Below are positions 47,324-56,215 of a stretch of DNA of 64,000 nucleotides, one piece after another. Made by a program: the position numbers and the translations under genes. Under the pieces are notes generated by a model. That model did not search any database. It was not told where the DNA came from and worked only from the letters and a program-made list of their open reading frames with translations. Source of the DNA: Chrysemys picta bellii (taxonomy: Eukaryota > Chordata > Testudines > Emydidae); contig NC_088795.1 in NCBI RefSeq assembly GCF_011386835.1, forward strand, positions 100,500,434 to 100,564,433. Direction: 5' to 3'. Every line of letters begins with the position of its first letter. The stretch's first letter is position 1.

Positions 47324-47408
47324 GGGCCTGATTCTTTTCTCACTTACACTCATTTTACACCAGTATAACACCATTGAGTTCATTTACCCCTCAAAAGAAT
47401 CAAGCCCA
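47324..47408. repeat. Foldback repeat (GGGCCTGATTCTTTT)
   Basis: GGGCCTGATTCTTTTCTCAC at the left pairs with AAAAGAATCAAGCCC at the right, with a centre containing TTACACCAGTATAACACC. Same dispersed family as the foldback at 6,817-6,858 by its internal 'ttacacc' words. Confidence 0.65.
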
Positions 47409-48338
47409 GTCATTTTCTGGACAAATGTATTCTTATATTGAAAGAGATACAAAACAAGAGAATAACTGCAATGACCCTAAGGGACATCTTAATTCACATA
47501 AGGGGAACTGAGAGCCGAATTTGGCCAATAACGTTAAAGCAAAATGGACAAAATTGATCAGAATGGCATGACCCGGTAATACAATTATCCAGTTTCCTTT
47601 GCCAGTCTGATGTTCAAACAAATCATAAATGGTGTGTTTGAAATGCATTAGTTCACTGGAAGGCATCTGGCCTCAGGTCAGGAACTGACAAAGTGTATGA
47701 CTTCAGGCATTTACTTTAGGATTGTATAGCAACCTGCATGGATACACCCTCCCTACTCAAACGTATCCAGCTGATCTGGTTCATCAGGTCAAAATAGTCT
47801 TTGCTTCCAGTTCCAACCCCACCCAACTTCCCCCTAAAGACTAAGCATGCAGTACACTTTTAAATTGGTAGTGACTGCAGAATAATGTCAAGAAGAGCTC
47901 TGTGTAAGCTCAAAAGCTTGTCTCTTTCACCAACAGAAGCTGGTCCAATAAAAGATATTACCTCACTCACTATTTTCTCTCAATCTAAACTGGCAAGACT
48001 ATTACAAATGTACAGTACAATGATCCACCTTTCGAAAAGTATGTGCTGAACTGAGAATCTAGTGTGAGGGGCCAAAACAAAACACAGAAACCTCTTCATT
48101 CCTGTTAAACCTTCTCAGGTTTTCAAACACACTTTTCTAACTCTCGTTCCTTTGAAGTCGATAGTAAAACTCCCATTCGCTTCAATGAGAGCAGAGTTAG
48201 GTCAGTCATGAGTGCTTCTGAAAATCCCATTCACTCATCCATCCAGTAATTTAACCAGCGAATCCGCTCTTCCAGTTGGATTCATTTATTTTTACAGCAC
48301 CTAGAACTGTGCTTGATGCTTCAGAGTACAAAGAAAAA
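47409..48338. other. No gene; contains one retroelement tail
   Basis: Apart from the probable Penelope-like tail at 47,885-47,975, nothing is recognised. A weak self-complementary stretch near 48,165-48,205 is too short to call. Confidence 0.35.
47885..47975 (+). mobile_element. Probable Penelope-like 3' tail
   Basis: AAGAAGAGCTCTGTGTAAGC and CAAAAGCTTGTCTCTTTCAC, then GGTCCAATAAAAGATATTAC, follow the same plan as the tail at 36,175-36,260 (GAAGAAGTGGGCTGTAGTCC ... AAAGCTTATGC). I read it as the end of a different Penelope-like family; no coding part remains. Confidence 0.5.
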
Positions 48339-48345
48339 GCCAGAG

Positions 48346-48407
48346 ACCCAGATCCTCAAAGTTTTTTAGGTGCCTAACTCGCACAGTGGATGCCTTTGAG
48401 GCTCTGG
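48346..48407. mobile_element. 62-bp foldback MITE
   Basis: ACCCAGATCCTCAAAG at the left and CTTTGAGGCTCTGG at the right are inverted repeats. The 7-bp word GCCAGAG flanks both sides (48,339-48,345 and 48,408-48,414); extended to 8 bases there is one mismatch. The surrounding sequence (CAAAGAAAAA ... TCTCTTCCTGAAG) joins if the insert and one flank are removed. Its arms resemble the repeat at 15,829-15,905. Confidence 0.65.
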
Positions 48408-48500
48408 GCCAGAGTCTCTTCCTGAAGAGTTTACAGTCAAGTTTTTGAATGAAACACAAGAATAATAAAACAGAAAGGGGAAGGGCTGAGGCAGGACAAA

Positions 48501-49158
48501 CATAAGCGCCAACTCTGGGGGGTGCTCCGGGGCTGGAGCACTCACTCAGGGGCGGCTCCAGGCACCAGCACAGCGTGTGCGTGGGGCGGCAAGCTGCGTG
48601 GGGCGGCCTGCCGGTCATCGTGAGGGCGGCAGTGAGGCAGCCTTCGGTGGCATGCCTGCGGGAGCTCCACCGGTCCCACGGCTTTGGCGGCAATTCGGCA
48701 GCGGGTACAGCGAAGGCGCGAGACTGGCAGATCACCCGCAGAAACGCCGCCGAATCTGCTTAAGCAGCGGACCACCTGCAGGCATGCCACCAAAGGCTGC
48801 CTGACTGCCGTGCTTGGGGCAGCAAAAAACATAGAGCGGCCCCTGCACCCACTGGGGGAAATGGTGGGTGCTGAGCACCTGCATCAGCTTCCCCACCCAC
48901 CCCCGCAGATCAGCGCTTCCCGCCTGTCACAAACAGCTGTTTCGCAGCATGCAAGAGGCTGGGGGGAGGGGGGCAGGGCGGAGGAGCGAGGACGTGGAGC
49001 ACTTGGGAGGAGGGGGTGGAACAGGGCAGGAAGAAAGGAGGTGGGGGTGGAGTGGGGGCAGGAAGAAGTGGGGCCTTGGGGGAAGAGGTGGAGTGGGGAC
49101 AGGACCTGGGGTGGAGCCAGGGTTGAACACCCCCCGGCACTTTGAAAAGTCGGCACCT
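48501..49158. mobile_element. Probable non-autonomous TIR element hosting another MITE
   Basis: The left part CGCCAACTCTGGGGGGTGCT and, inverted, the right part GTGCCGACTTTTCAAAGTGC and CCGGGGGGTGTTC are similar and outward-facing. It contains the hAT MITE at 48,547-48,845 and a G-rich purine tract at about 48,958-49,130. Exact ends and duplication were not resolved. Confidence 0.45.
48547..48845. mobile_element. hAT MITE, CAGGGGCGGCTC ends (copy 1)
   Basis: Ends CAGGGGCGGCTCCAGG and, inverted, CAGGGGCCGCTC, flanked by CACTCACT (48,539-48,546) and CACCCACT (48,846-48,853), an 8-bp duplication with one mismatch. The interior (GGGGCGGCAAGC, CCGGTCCCACGGCTT) is shared with the copy at 56,876. 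Open frames on both strands are chance products of GC content. Confidence 0.88.
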
Positions 49159-50212
49159 GTGAGAACAAGTGTTAATGACACAATGATGTAGTCACACAGT
49201 TATGGCATGCGCATAACCTGGCTGTTCCACTGTTTGTAGTGTTTTCTTTTACCCCTGCTCAGTTAAACCCTCTTCCAACAGCCCCCTTGATTTCCCCTTC
49301 CAGTCCCTCCATACTACAAATCTCTTCCCCTCACTTCCCTCAGGACAATAAACAGTCCTTTGCTGCAGACACAATCACACCTGGAGTCTGTTACTAATCA
49401 CGCCTGGGGGACTCTGAGCTCCAGGACTAGTGAAGGGGTCTCTCCTAGTGCTCCTACTCTTCCGCCTGGGGAAGAAGGGGCCTTTCACCCTGGGAGGGGG
49501 CATCTCCTGTCCATGTGGTAGCTAGAGAGGAAAGGCTAAAGGCCCTACTTCCCTCAAAATCCTCAGTCCCTGAGCTTCTGGCCCTGATTGTTTAAAAAAA
49601 TAAAATGAATACTGAAAACTCAACTATGCTACCACATTAAGATTCTAATCTATTTGCACCAAGTCCTTAATTAGAGGGGTGTAAACGTGCTGGAGGGCAT
49701 TTTTTCTATAGATAAATCTCCACACAACATTCTGCTACATTTGCCCCCAAAAGCTAGCTGAACTATACACTAGCAATTAGATGACCAGGAGCAAATAATT
49801 TGGAGCTTAAGCAGAAATATAAACAACTGTTTTCTCTTCACTAAAGAAACGATCAGTGACTTCTCATAACTGAAATAATCTGTGGAGAAAAGACATACTC
49901 TGGCTCTTCCCTACCCTTTTCCCAGTGCAGAAAGGCATTTCCTGCTACCGCCTTCCCTCTCCTTTGTCATGCCCTGCAGAACATACTTCCACTGCCTCCT
50001 TCACTCCCATAACTGACCTGAATCCAGGTGTCCATCTCAGCCACCCATTTTGTCCCTCTGCACTTGACTCTGCTCCACAACACAAACCCCCTAACCAGCT
50101 GTACCTTCCTTCCCTTACACAGTCATAGTGAAATGGGAGAAGTGGGTGTGTTACATGTGTGCTTGTCCTGGCGGGTGACTGGCTGCTGTTGTACTTGCTG
50201 AGAAAGGACTTT
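49159..50212. other. No gene seen
   Basis: Nothing recognised. Confidence 0.4.
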
Positions 50213-50286
50213 GGAGGGTTAGTGCAGTATCAACCCTCGCCAAATTGGTGGAGGGTTAGTGCAGTATCAACCCTCGCCAAATTGGT
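50213..50286. repeat. Perfect 37-bp tandem duplication
   Basis: GGAGGGTTAGTGCAGTATCA and the next 17 bases occur twice head to tail without a difference (50,213-50,249 and 50,250-50,286). Recent event or assembly artefact. Confidence 0.9.
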
Positions 50287-50944
50287 GTCTCTCCAAAGGA
50301 ATTAAGATGAGCAGACAATAGAAAAAATATAAACAAACCTCTTTGAATCTTTGTACAAAGTATTGATGGGGCTTAGCTCAACTAGCTGCTAAACAGTGGC
50401 TGCCCCTAGAAACTATTATAGTTTCAGTTTGTTAATATAAACTATCTGGCAGTAATTTTGTAGGTTTATTGGTTAGGTTGTCTCAATATTAAAGAGTCAC
50501 AATATATATTGCATCCACCATTTTAGAAAGACATCCTGGCATATGGGTGGAGACTGGAGTCTAAACAAGTGAGCAATACTGTATGAAGCCAGAATATGAG
50601 AAGACATCCTGTCTACCATGTCACAGAGGAACTTCCACAAAGACATGTGTGAGGCACCTCAGCCAGTGACAGCCAGGGAACTATCATTATCTCTCAGTGC
50701 CTGTATTGGCTGTCTGGCAAGTAGGTATGTATGGTATTCATTGAAGTAGTTTTCCTATCAAGCAAGCATCCTCAACTTTTATTATCTCCAGCTGGTGAGG
50801 AGGATGGTCATCCCCTATTTGGCAGCAGGCCAATGAACACCTGGTAGGATTGGGTCCCTCAATAATGCCAAAATGTTCTTTTTGGATCATGAAATAAATA
50901 GTGAAAACTCAGCGGTGCTATGTAATAATATGCTAATTTCTTGG
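50287..50944. other. No gene seen
   Basis: Nothing recognised. Confidence 0.4.
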
Positions 50945-51660
50945 GTTAAGACACTGAAGTCCCACGTTTAGGCTCCCCTGCAATCCACAAGACTCTGACT
51001 GAACCCTGCAGGCACCTAAACTCACTCAGCGCCTACGTTTCCAGGATAAAAGTTACCTAGGTGCACATGCACTGCTGTACATCCAGATGCCTATCTCCTG
51101 CCTAAGCCCCATAGTGACCCACAAACTAGGGTAAGAAAGGCATTTGCGTGCGGGTTTTGAGCTGGTAGGCATGCTGAAAGACTGCCTACCAGAGCAGGTT
51201 CCATTCAGAATCTGGCCATCACAGGAAAAGGAAGAGATGGTGGTGCTGTTGCCACCCACAGTATAGTTTTTATCCCAATGGTTAGAGCAGTCACCTGGGA
51301 TATGGGAGACCCAGCTTCAACTCTCCACTCAGGAAGAGGAGAGAAAGGATTTGAACACAGGACTCCCACATCTCAGGGTATGTCTACACTACGGGATTAA
51401 TCCGAATTTATATAATTCGGATTTGAAAAACAGGTTGTATAAAGTCGAAATGAATGCGGCCACACTAAGCACATTAATTCGGTGGTGTGCGTCCAAGTAC
51501 CGGGGCTAGCGTTGATTTCCGCACCGTTGCACTGTGGGTAGCTATCCCATAGCTATCCCATAGTTCCCGCAGTCTCCCGCGCCCATTGGGATTGTGGGTT
51601 AAGATCCCAGTGCCTGATGGGACAAAAAACATCGTCGCAGGTGGTTCTGGGTACAGCCTC

Positions 51661-51691
51661 ACCTCCTCCCTCCCTCCCTCCCTCCCTCCCT
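51661..51691. repeat. (CCCT)n microsatellite in the Harbinger 5' leader
   Basis: Seven or so CCCT units precede the transposase start by about 90 bases. Confidence 0.9.
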
Positions 51692-51779
51692 GCATGAAAG
51701 CAACGGACGGCAGACAACCATTTTCGCGCCTTTTTTCCTGGGTGGGTGAACACACTGCAGACTCCATACCACGGCAAGC

Positions 51780-53093
51780 ATGGAGCCCGCTGAGCTCAAG
51801 ACAGCAGTCATGAACATTGTAAACACCTCGCGCGTTCTCGTGGAGTTTATGCTCAGCCAGGACGAGAAAAACGAGGCGAGGAGGCAGCGGCGGCGGCAGC
51901 GCAGCGACAAGCATGATGAGGACATTGACATGGACATGGACACGGACACGGATACAGAATTCTGTGAAACCACGGGCCCCGGTGCTTTGGAGATCATGTT
52001 GTTAATGGGGCAGATTCTATCCATGGAACGCCGATTCTGGGCAAGGGAAACAAGCACAGACTGGTGGGACCGCATAGTGTTGCAGGTCTGGGACGATTCC
52101 CAGTGGCTGCAGAACTTTCGCATGCGTAAGGGCACTTTCATGGAACTTTGTGACTTGCTGTCCCCTGCCCTGAAACGCCAGAATACCAAGATGAGAGCAG
52201 CCCTCACAGTTGAGAAGCGCGTGGCGATAGCCCTGTGGAAGCTTGCAACGCCAGACAGCTACCGGTCAGTCGGGAATCAATTTGGAGTGGGCAAATCTAC
52301 TGTGGGGGCTGCTGTGATGCAAGTAGCCAAAGCAATCACTCAGGTGCTGCTACGAAAGTTAGTGACTCTGGGAAATGTGCAGGCTATAGTGGATGGTTTT
52401 GCTGCAATGGGATTCCCTAACTGTGGTGGGGCGATAGACGGAACCCATATCCCTATCTTGGCATCAGAGCACCAAGCCACCGAGTACATAAACCGCAAGG
52501 GGTACTTTTCAATGGTGCTGCAAGCACTTGTGGATCACAAGGGACGTTTCACCAACATCAACGCGGGCTGGGCGGGAAGGGTTCATGACGCTCGCGTCTT
52601 CAGGAACACTACTCTGTTTAAAGGGCTGCAGCAAGGGACTTACTTTCCGGACCAGAAAATAACCGTTGGGGATGTTGAAATGCCAATAGTTATTCTTGGG
52701 GACCCAGCCTATCCCTTAATGCCATGGCTTATGAAGCCGTACACAGGCAGCCTGGACAGGAGTCAGGAGCTGTTTAACTATAGGCTAAGCAAGTGCAGAA
52801 TGGTGGTAGAATGTGCATTTGGCCGTTTAAAAGGTCGCTGGCGATCATTATTGACTCGCTCTGACCTCAGCCAAATAAATCTCCCCATTGTTATTTCTGC
52901 TTGCTGTGTGCTCCACAATCTCTGTGAAAGTAAGGGGGAGACCTTTATGGCGGGGTGGGAGGCTGAGGCAAATCACCTGGCTGCTGATTACGCGCAGCCA
53001 GACACCAGGGCGATTAGAAGAGCACACCAGGAAGCGCTGTGCATCAGAGAAGCTTTAAAAAACAGTTTCATGACTGGCCAGGCTACAGTGTGA
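51780..53093 (+). CDS. Harbinger transposase (HARBI1-like, DDE_Tnp_4)
   Basis: A 437-codon open frame. Such transposases cut and rejoin the transposon ends, in concert with the Myb-like partner. The catalytic triad is visible: D220 (GAIDGTHIPI), D308 (ILGDPAYPLMPW) and E344 (VVECAFGRLKGRW), with the last two 36 apart as in the family. Residues about 145-181 (KRVAIALWKLATPDSYRSVG and following) form the helix-turn-helix-type region. The N-terminus is longer than in the host HARBI1 protein (about 350 aa), with a basic stretch (RRQRRRQR) and an acidic DMDMDTDTDT run near residues 49-58. The ATG at 51,780 is the first in the frame after the leader. A polyadenylation signal follows at 53,195-53,200. 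I see no lesion. Confidence 0.95.
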   Translation: MEPAELKTAVMNIVNTSRVLVEFMLSQDEKNEARRQRRRQRSDKHDEDIDMDMDTDTDTEFCETTGPGALEIMLLMGQILSMERRFWARETSTDWWDRIVLQVWDDSQWLQNFRMRKGTFMELCDLLSPALKRQNTKMRAALTVEKRVAIALWKLATPDSYRSVGNQFGVGKSTVGAAVMQVAKAITQVLLRKLVTLGNVQAIVDGFAAMGFPNCGGAIDGTHIPILASEHQATEYINRKGYFSMVLQALVDHKGRFTNINAGWAGRVHDARVFRNTTLFKGLQQGTYFPDQKITVGDVEMPIVILGDPAYPLMPWLMKPYTGSLDRSQELFNYRLSKCRMVVECAFGRLKGRWRSLLTRSDLSQINLPIVISACCVLHNLCESKGETFMAGWEAEANHLAADYAQPDTRAIRRAHQEALCIREALKNSFMTGQATV

Positions 53094-53194
53094 AATATCT
53101 GTTTGTTTCTCCTTCATGAAAACCCGCCCCCTTTATTGACTGATTTTCTGTAAGGAACCCACCCTCCCCCTTCCCCCAGCTTTCTTTCAAACCA

Positions 53195-53200
53195 AATAAA
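53195..53200 (+). promoter_or_regulatory. Polyadenylation signal of the transposase gene
   Basis: AATAAA about 100 bases after the stop codon, followed by a T-rich stretch. Confidence 0.7.
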
Positions 53201-53221
53201 GTCACTATCATTTAAAAATCA

Positions 53222-53234
53222 TTTATTCTTTATT
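53222..53234 (-). promoter_or_regulatory. Polyadenylation signals of the Myb-like gene
   Basis: Two TTTATT words on the plus strand (53,222-53,227 and 53,229-53,234) read AATAAA on the minus strand, about 85-95 bases beyond the stop of the minus-strand gene. They sit about 22 bases from the opposing signal, so the convergent transcripts would overlap or nearly meet. Confidence 0.65.
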
Positions 53235-53316
53235 AATAGATTAGAAAAAGAGGGAGGGAACCCGGGTGGTATTTGGGAGGAGGATTGCTGGGAAGGAAAA
53301 AGCCACAAAGAAAAGG

Positions 53317-55439
53317 TTAAAAAAATGACAGCCTTTTGCTTGGGCTGTCTACTGGGGTGGAATGGGAAGGTGTACGGAGCCTCCCCCACCCCCGCGTTCT
53401 TACACATCTGGGTGAGGAGGATACGGAACATGGGGAGGGGGGAGGGTGGAACAGGGGCTGAAGCGGCAGTCTGTTTTCCAGCAGCCGTTCCTGAAGCTCC
53501 ACCAGACGCCGGAGCATGTCTGTTTGCTCACGCAGCAGCCCCAGCGTTGCATCCTGCCTCCTCTGGTCTTCCTGCCGCCACCTCTCATCTCGAGCGTCTC
53601 TCCTCTCCTCACGTTGGTCCCTCCTCTCCTCACGTTGGTCCCTCATGTCCTCACGTTGGTCCCTCCTGTCCTCACGTTCACTGGCTTCTTTCCTATACTT
53701 TGAAACTGTTTCCTTCCACTCATTCAGATGAGCTCTGTCACTGCGGCTGGATTCCATAATTTCAGAAAACATCTCGTCTCGCGTTCTCTTCTTACGACGC
53801 CTTATCTGTGATAACCTTCGGGATGGAGGAGGGAGGCTTGAGGAATTTGCAGCTGCTGTAGGGAGGGGAAAAAAGAGAGAATTGTTTAAAAAGCTACATT
53901 TTGCAGAACAATGCTTATACTCTTTCATGGTGACCAACACTATTCACATTACATAGCACATGTGATTTCTGTGCAAGGTCGCATTTTGCCTCTTAATGCT
54001 GAGTGCCTGTGGCTTTGCTGCTAGAGATCACAGGTCTGGGCAACAGAATTCGGCTTGCATGCGGCCATGGTAAGCCATTGTCTTACAGCTTCCGCGCCCT
54101 CCTTTCCCACATACCAAGCATAGCCTGTAGAGTGCTGCGGTTTTTCTGTTAACATTCAGCAGCACCAGAAAACAAACTAACCCCCCCCCTCGCCATGAAT
54201 TCTCTGGGATGATCGCTGTACCCCTCCCCCCCACCGCGTGGCTGGTATCAGGGAAGATCCCTGCAGGCACCAAACTAACCACCCCTCCCGCCATGAATTC
54301 TCTGGGATGATCACGGTACCCCTCCCCCCACCGCGTGGCTGGTAACAGGGAAGATCCCTGCTAGCCAAACGCGAAAAATTCAGGCCCAATTTCCCATCTG
54401 CGCTTGGCTAACTGCAGGGAAGGATTTATTTTCTGCCACAGGCAAACAGCCCAGTAGGAACGGCCACCTCTGTCCCCTTAATTAAGTTCCCGTATTTCAA
54501 CCAGGTTACCAGGAGTGATATCACTCTCCTGAGGATTACACAACAAGATAAAGAACAGATGTTGCTTGAATGCCAGCAAACACCGGGACCATACGCTGCC
54601 AGGCTTTGTCAGGCAATGATACCAGATTACTTGCTGCAAGCATGGCGTGGTCAAGTGTCCTACCATGGAGGAGGGAATAAGGATGCACTGCCAAGAAACC
54701 TTCTGGCAAGGCTTTCGGAGTACCTCCAGGAGACCTTCATGGAGATGTCCCTGGAGGATTTCCGCTCCATCCCCAGACACGTTAACAGACTTTTCCAGTA
54801 GCTGAACTGACCGCGAATGCAAAGTCAGGCAAAGTAATCATTAAAAACCGTTTGCTTTTAAAACAAGTTTTATATTTTAAAAGGTAAACTCACCTGAGGT
54901 CCCTTCCATGGGGTCAGAGTCTTGGGTACTGGCTTGGGAGGCTTGGGAGGGTACTTCAGTCAGGATGAGAAAAAGATCCTGGCTGTTGGGGAGAACGGAG
55001 TGCTGTGTGCTCTCTGCAAGCTCATCCTCATCCTCCTCCTCCTCCTCTCCCCCATCGGCAGAATCCTCAGGCGTCGCTGATGAGACTATCCTCGACCCAG
55101 AATCAACGATCACAGGTGGGGTAGTGGTGGCAGCCCCCCTAGAATTGCATGCAGCTCGGCATAGAAGCGGCATGTCCGCGGCTCTGACTCGGAGCGACCG
55201 TTTGCCTCCTTTGTTTTTTGATAGGCTTGTCTGAGCTCCTTGACTTTCACGCGGCACTGCTCAGAGTCCCTATTGTGGCCTCTCTCCATCATGCCCTTGG
55301 AGATTTTTTCAAAAGTTTTTGCATTTCGTCTTTTAGAACGAAGTTCTGCAAGCACTGAATCCTCTCCCCATACAGCGATCAGATCCAGTACCTCCCTCAC
55401 GGTCCATGCTGGTGCTCTTTTTCGATTATCAGCCTGCAT
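53317..55439 (-). CDS. Myb/SANT-like DNA-binding protein of the Harbinger, two exons, frameshifted
   Basis: In Harbinger elements a Myb-like protein binds the transposon ends and brings in the transposase. Exon 1 runs 55,439 to 54,894, exon 2 from 53,855 to 53,317; the GT-AG intron is 54,893 to 53,856. Exon 1 starts MQADNRKRAPAWTVREVLDL and continues with KTFEKISKGM, CRVKVKELRQAYQKTKEANG, a trihelix-type Myb domain, then a spacer and an acidic EEEEEDEDE run. Exon 2 has SRRLSQIRRRKKRTRDEM, then heptad-like REERRDQ repeats and a leucine-rich coil (LRRLVELQERLLENRLP). A run of six C (plus strand 55,134-55,139) where seven are needed shifts the frame; with that base, exon phases agree and the product would be about 361 aa. 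An upstream in-frame GTG at 55,472 is less likely as a start. Confidence 0.85.
53590..53690. repeat. 21-bp tandem repeat coding for heptads
   Basis: The unit with CCTCACGTTGGTCCCTC recurs four to five times at 21-bp spacing. On the minus strand it codes the charged seven-residue repeat (REERRDQ type) of the Myb-like protein's coiled coil. Confidence 0.85.
54174..54366. repeat. 98-bp tandem duplication within the intron
   Basis: Two copies starting AAACTAACC (54,174 and 54,272) share CCATGAATTCTCTGGGATGA and CACCGCGTGGCTGGTA with few differences; a partial third start follows at about 54,365. Confidence 0.85.
54412..54801 (+). CDS. Unidentified exon-like open frame inside the intron
   Basis: I do not recognise this protein. 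A plus-strand frame stays open for 129 codons from 54,412 to the TAG at 54,799-54,801. A good 3' splice site (TTTTCTGCCACAG) ends at 54,440, so an exon could start at 54,441. The translation looks protein-like: FPYFNQVTRSDITLLRITQQ, then CQAMIPDYLLQAWRGQ, and an amphipathic end with LLARLSEYLQETFMEMSLED and RSIPRHVNRLFQ. It is on the same strand as the transposase, 1.3 kb beyond that gene's polyadenylation signal. No donor exon or promoter was identified. It may be a third transposon gene, a captured host exon, or a chance frame. Confidence 0.4.
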   Translation: MQGRIYFLPQANSPVGTATSVPLIKFPYFNQVTRSDITLLRITQQDKEQMLLECQQTPGPYAARLCQAMIPDYLLQAWRGQVSYHGGGNKDALPRNLLARLSEYLQETFMEMSLEDFRSIPRHVNRLFQ

Positions 55440-56091
55440 GGTTACCTGTGCTGATGAGCTATCTGTGGTCACCTGTGCTCTCCACGCTGGGCAAACAGGA
55501 AATGAAATTCAAATGTTAGCGGGGCTTTTCCTGTCTACCTGGCCAGTGCATCCGAGTTTAGATTGCTGTCCAGAGCGGTCACAATGATGCACTGTGGGAT
55601 AGCTCCCGGAGGCCAATACCATCGAATTGCGGCCACACTATCCCTAATTCGAAATGTTAAAATCGATTTTGGCGCTACTCCGCTCGTCGGGGTGGAGTAC
55701 AGAAATCGATTTAAAGGGCCCTTTACATTGAAATAAATAGCGTCGTTGTGTGGACGGTTGCAGGGTTAATTCGAATTAAAGCTGATAAATCCGAATTAAA
55801 GTCGTAGTGTAGACCAGGCCTCAGGCATGTACTGTGTCCACCAAGCTATGGGGATATTCTGATGTGAGGCTCCCTCACTTTCTCCTGTTGAAGCTCCTCC
55901 ACTGTGGAACCCCCTGCCTAGCATGCTGGCATTTGTGGATCACAGTCGAAGGCCCCTGTCTCTCCCTATTCATTGTATAGGGAGCCATGGTGCTTAACTC
56001 TGGCTTTGTGGATTGCAGTGTGGTTCCTGTGATTTTCTAGGCATTGTGACACTGAGTGCAGCAACACCTAGATCACTTTGTGTATCCAAGC

Positions 56092-56215
56092 TAGGGTGAC
56101 CAGATGTGCCAATTGTATAGGGACAGTCCTGATATTTGGGGCTTTTTCTTATATAGGTACCTATTACTCATCACCCTTTGTCCTGATTTTTCAAACTTGC
56201 TATCTGGTCATCCTA
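56092..56215. mobile_element. 124-bp hAT MITE, TAGGGTGACCAGAT ends
   Basis: Ends TAGGGTGACCAGAT and, inverted, TAGGATGACCAGAT, flanked by a perfect 8-bp duplication ATCCAAGC (56,084-56,091 and 56,216-56,223). It matches a very common reptile MITE as I know it. Inserted in the right end of the old Harbinger-like element. Confidence 0.93.

Larger units (their letters stand above)
53856..54893 (-). other. Intron of the Myb-like gene
   Basis: The donor reads CAG then GTGAGT (plus-strand ACTCAC at 54,888-54,893) and the acceptor reads CCCTCCCTACAG with a pyrimidine tract before it (plus strand 53,856-53,880). Phase 1 on both sides. It contains a 98-bp tandem duplication and a plus-strand exon-like open frame. 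Confidence 0.85.
51376..55820 (+). mobile_element. Complete PIF/Harbinger transposon
   Basis: A 4,445-bp element with ends GGGTATGTCTACACTACG and, inverted, GGCCTGGTCTACACTACG, flanked by TCA on both sides (51,373-51,375 and 55,821-55,823). It carries the two genes usual for the superfamily in convergent orientation: a DDE transposase (plus) and a Myb/SANT-like protein with one intron (minus). Subterminal sequence contains ATCCGAATT words near both ends and the 12-mer GCGGCCACACTA near each end in the same orientation. The transposase is intact; the second gene has one frameshift. Confidence 0.93.

Noticed and set aside
48301..49191. Alanine/arginine-rich frames up to 153 codons
   Set aside because: They overlie two MITEs and a purine-rich tract; no motif and conflicting frames on both strands.
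51659..52207. 182-codon minus-strand frame
   Set aside because: Shadow of the transposase gene on the other strand, including the reverse of its low-complexity N-terminus.
54478..54822. 114-codon minus-strand frame
   Set aside because: Lies opposite the exon-like plus-strand frame; it lacks motifs and is within the intron of the minus-strand gene.
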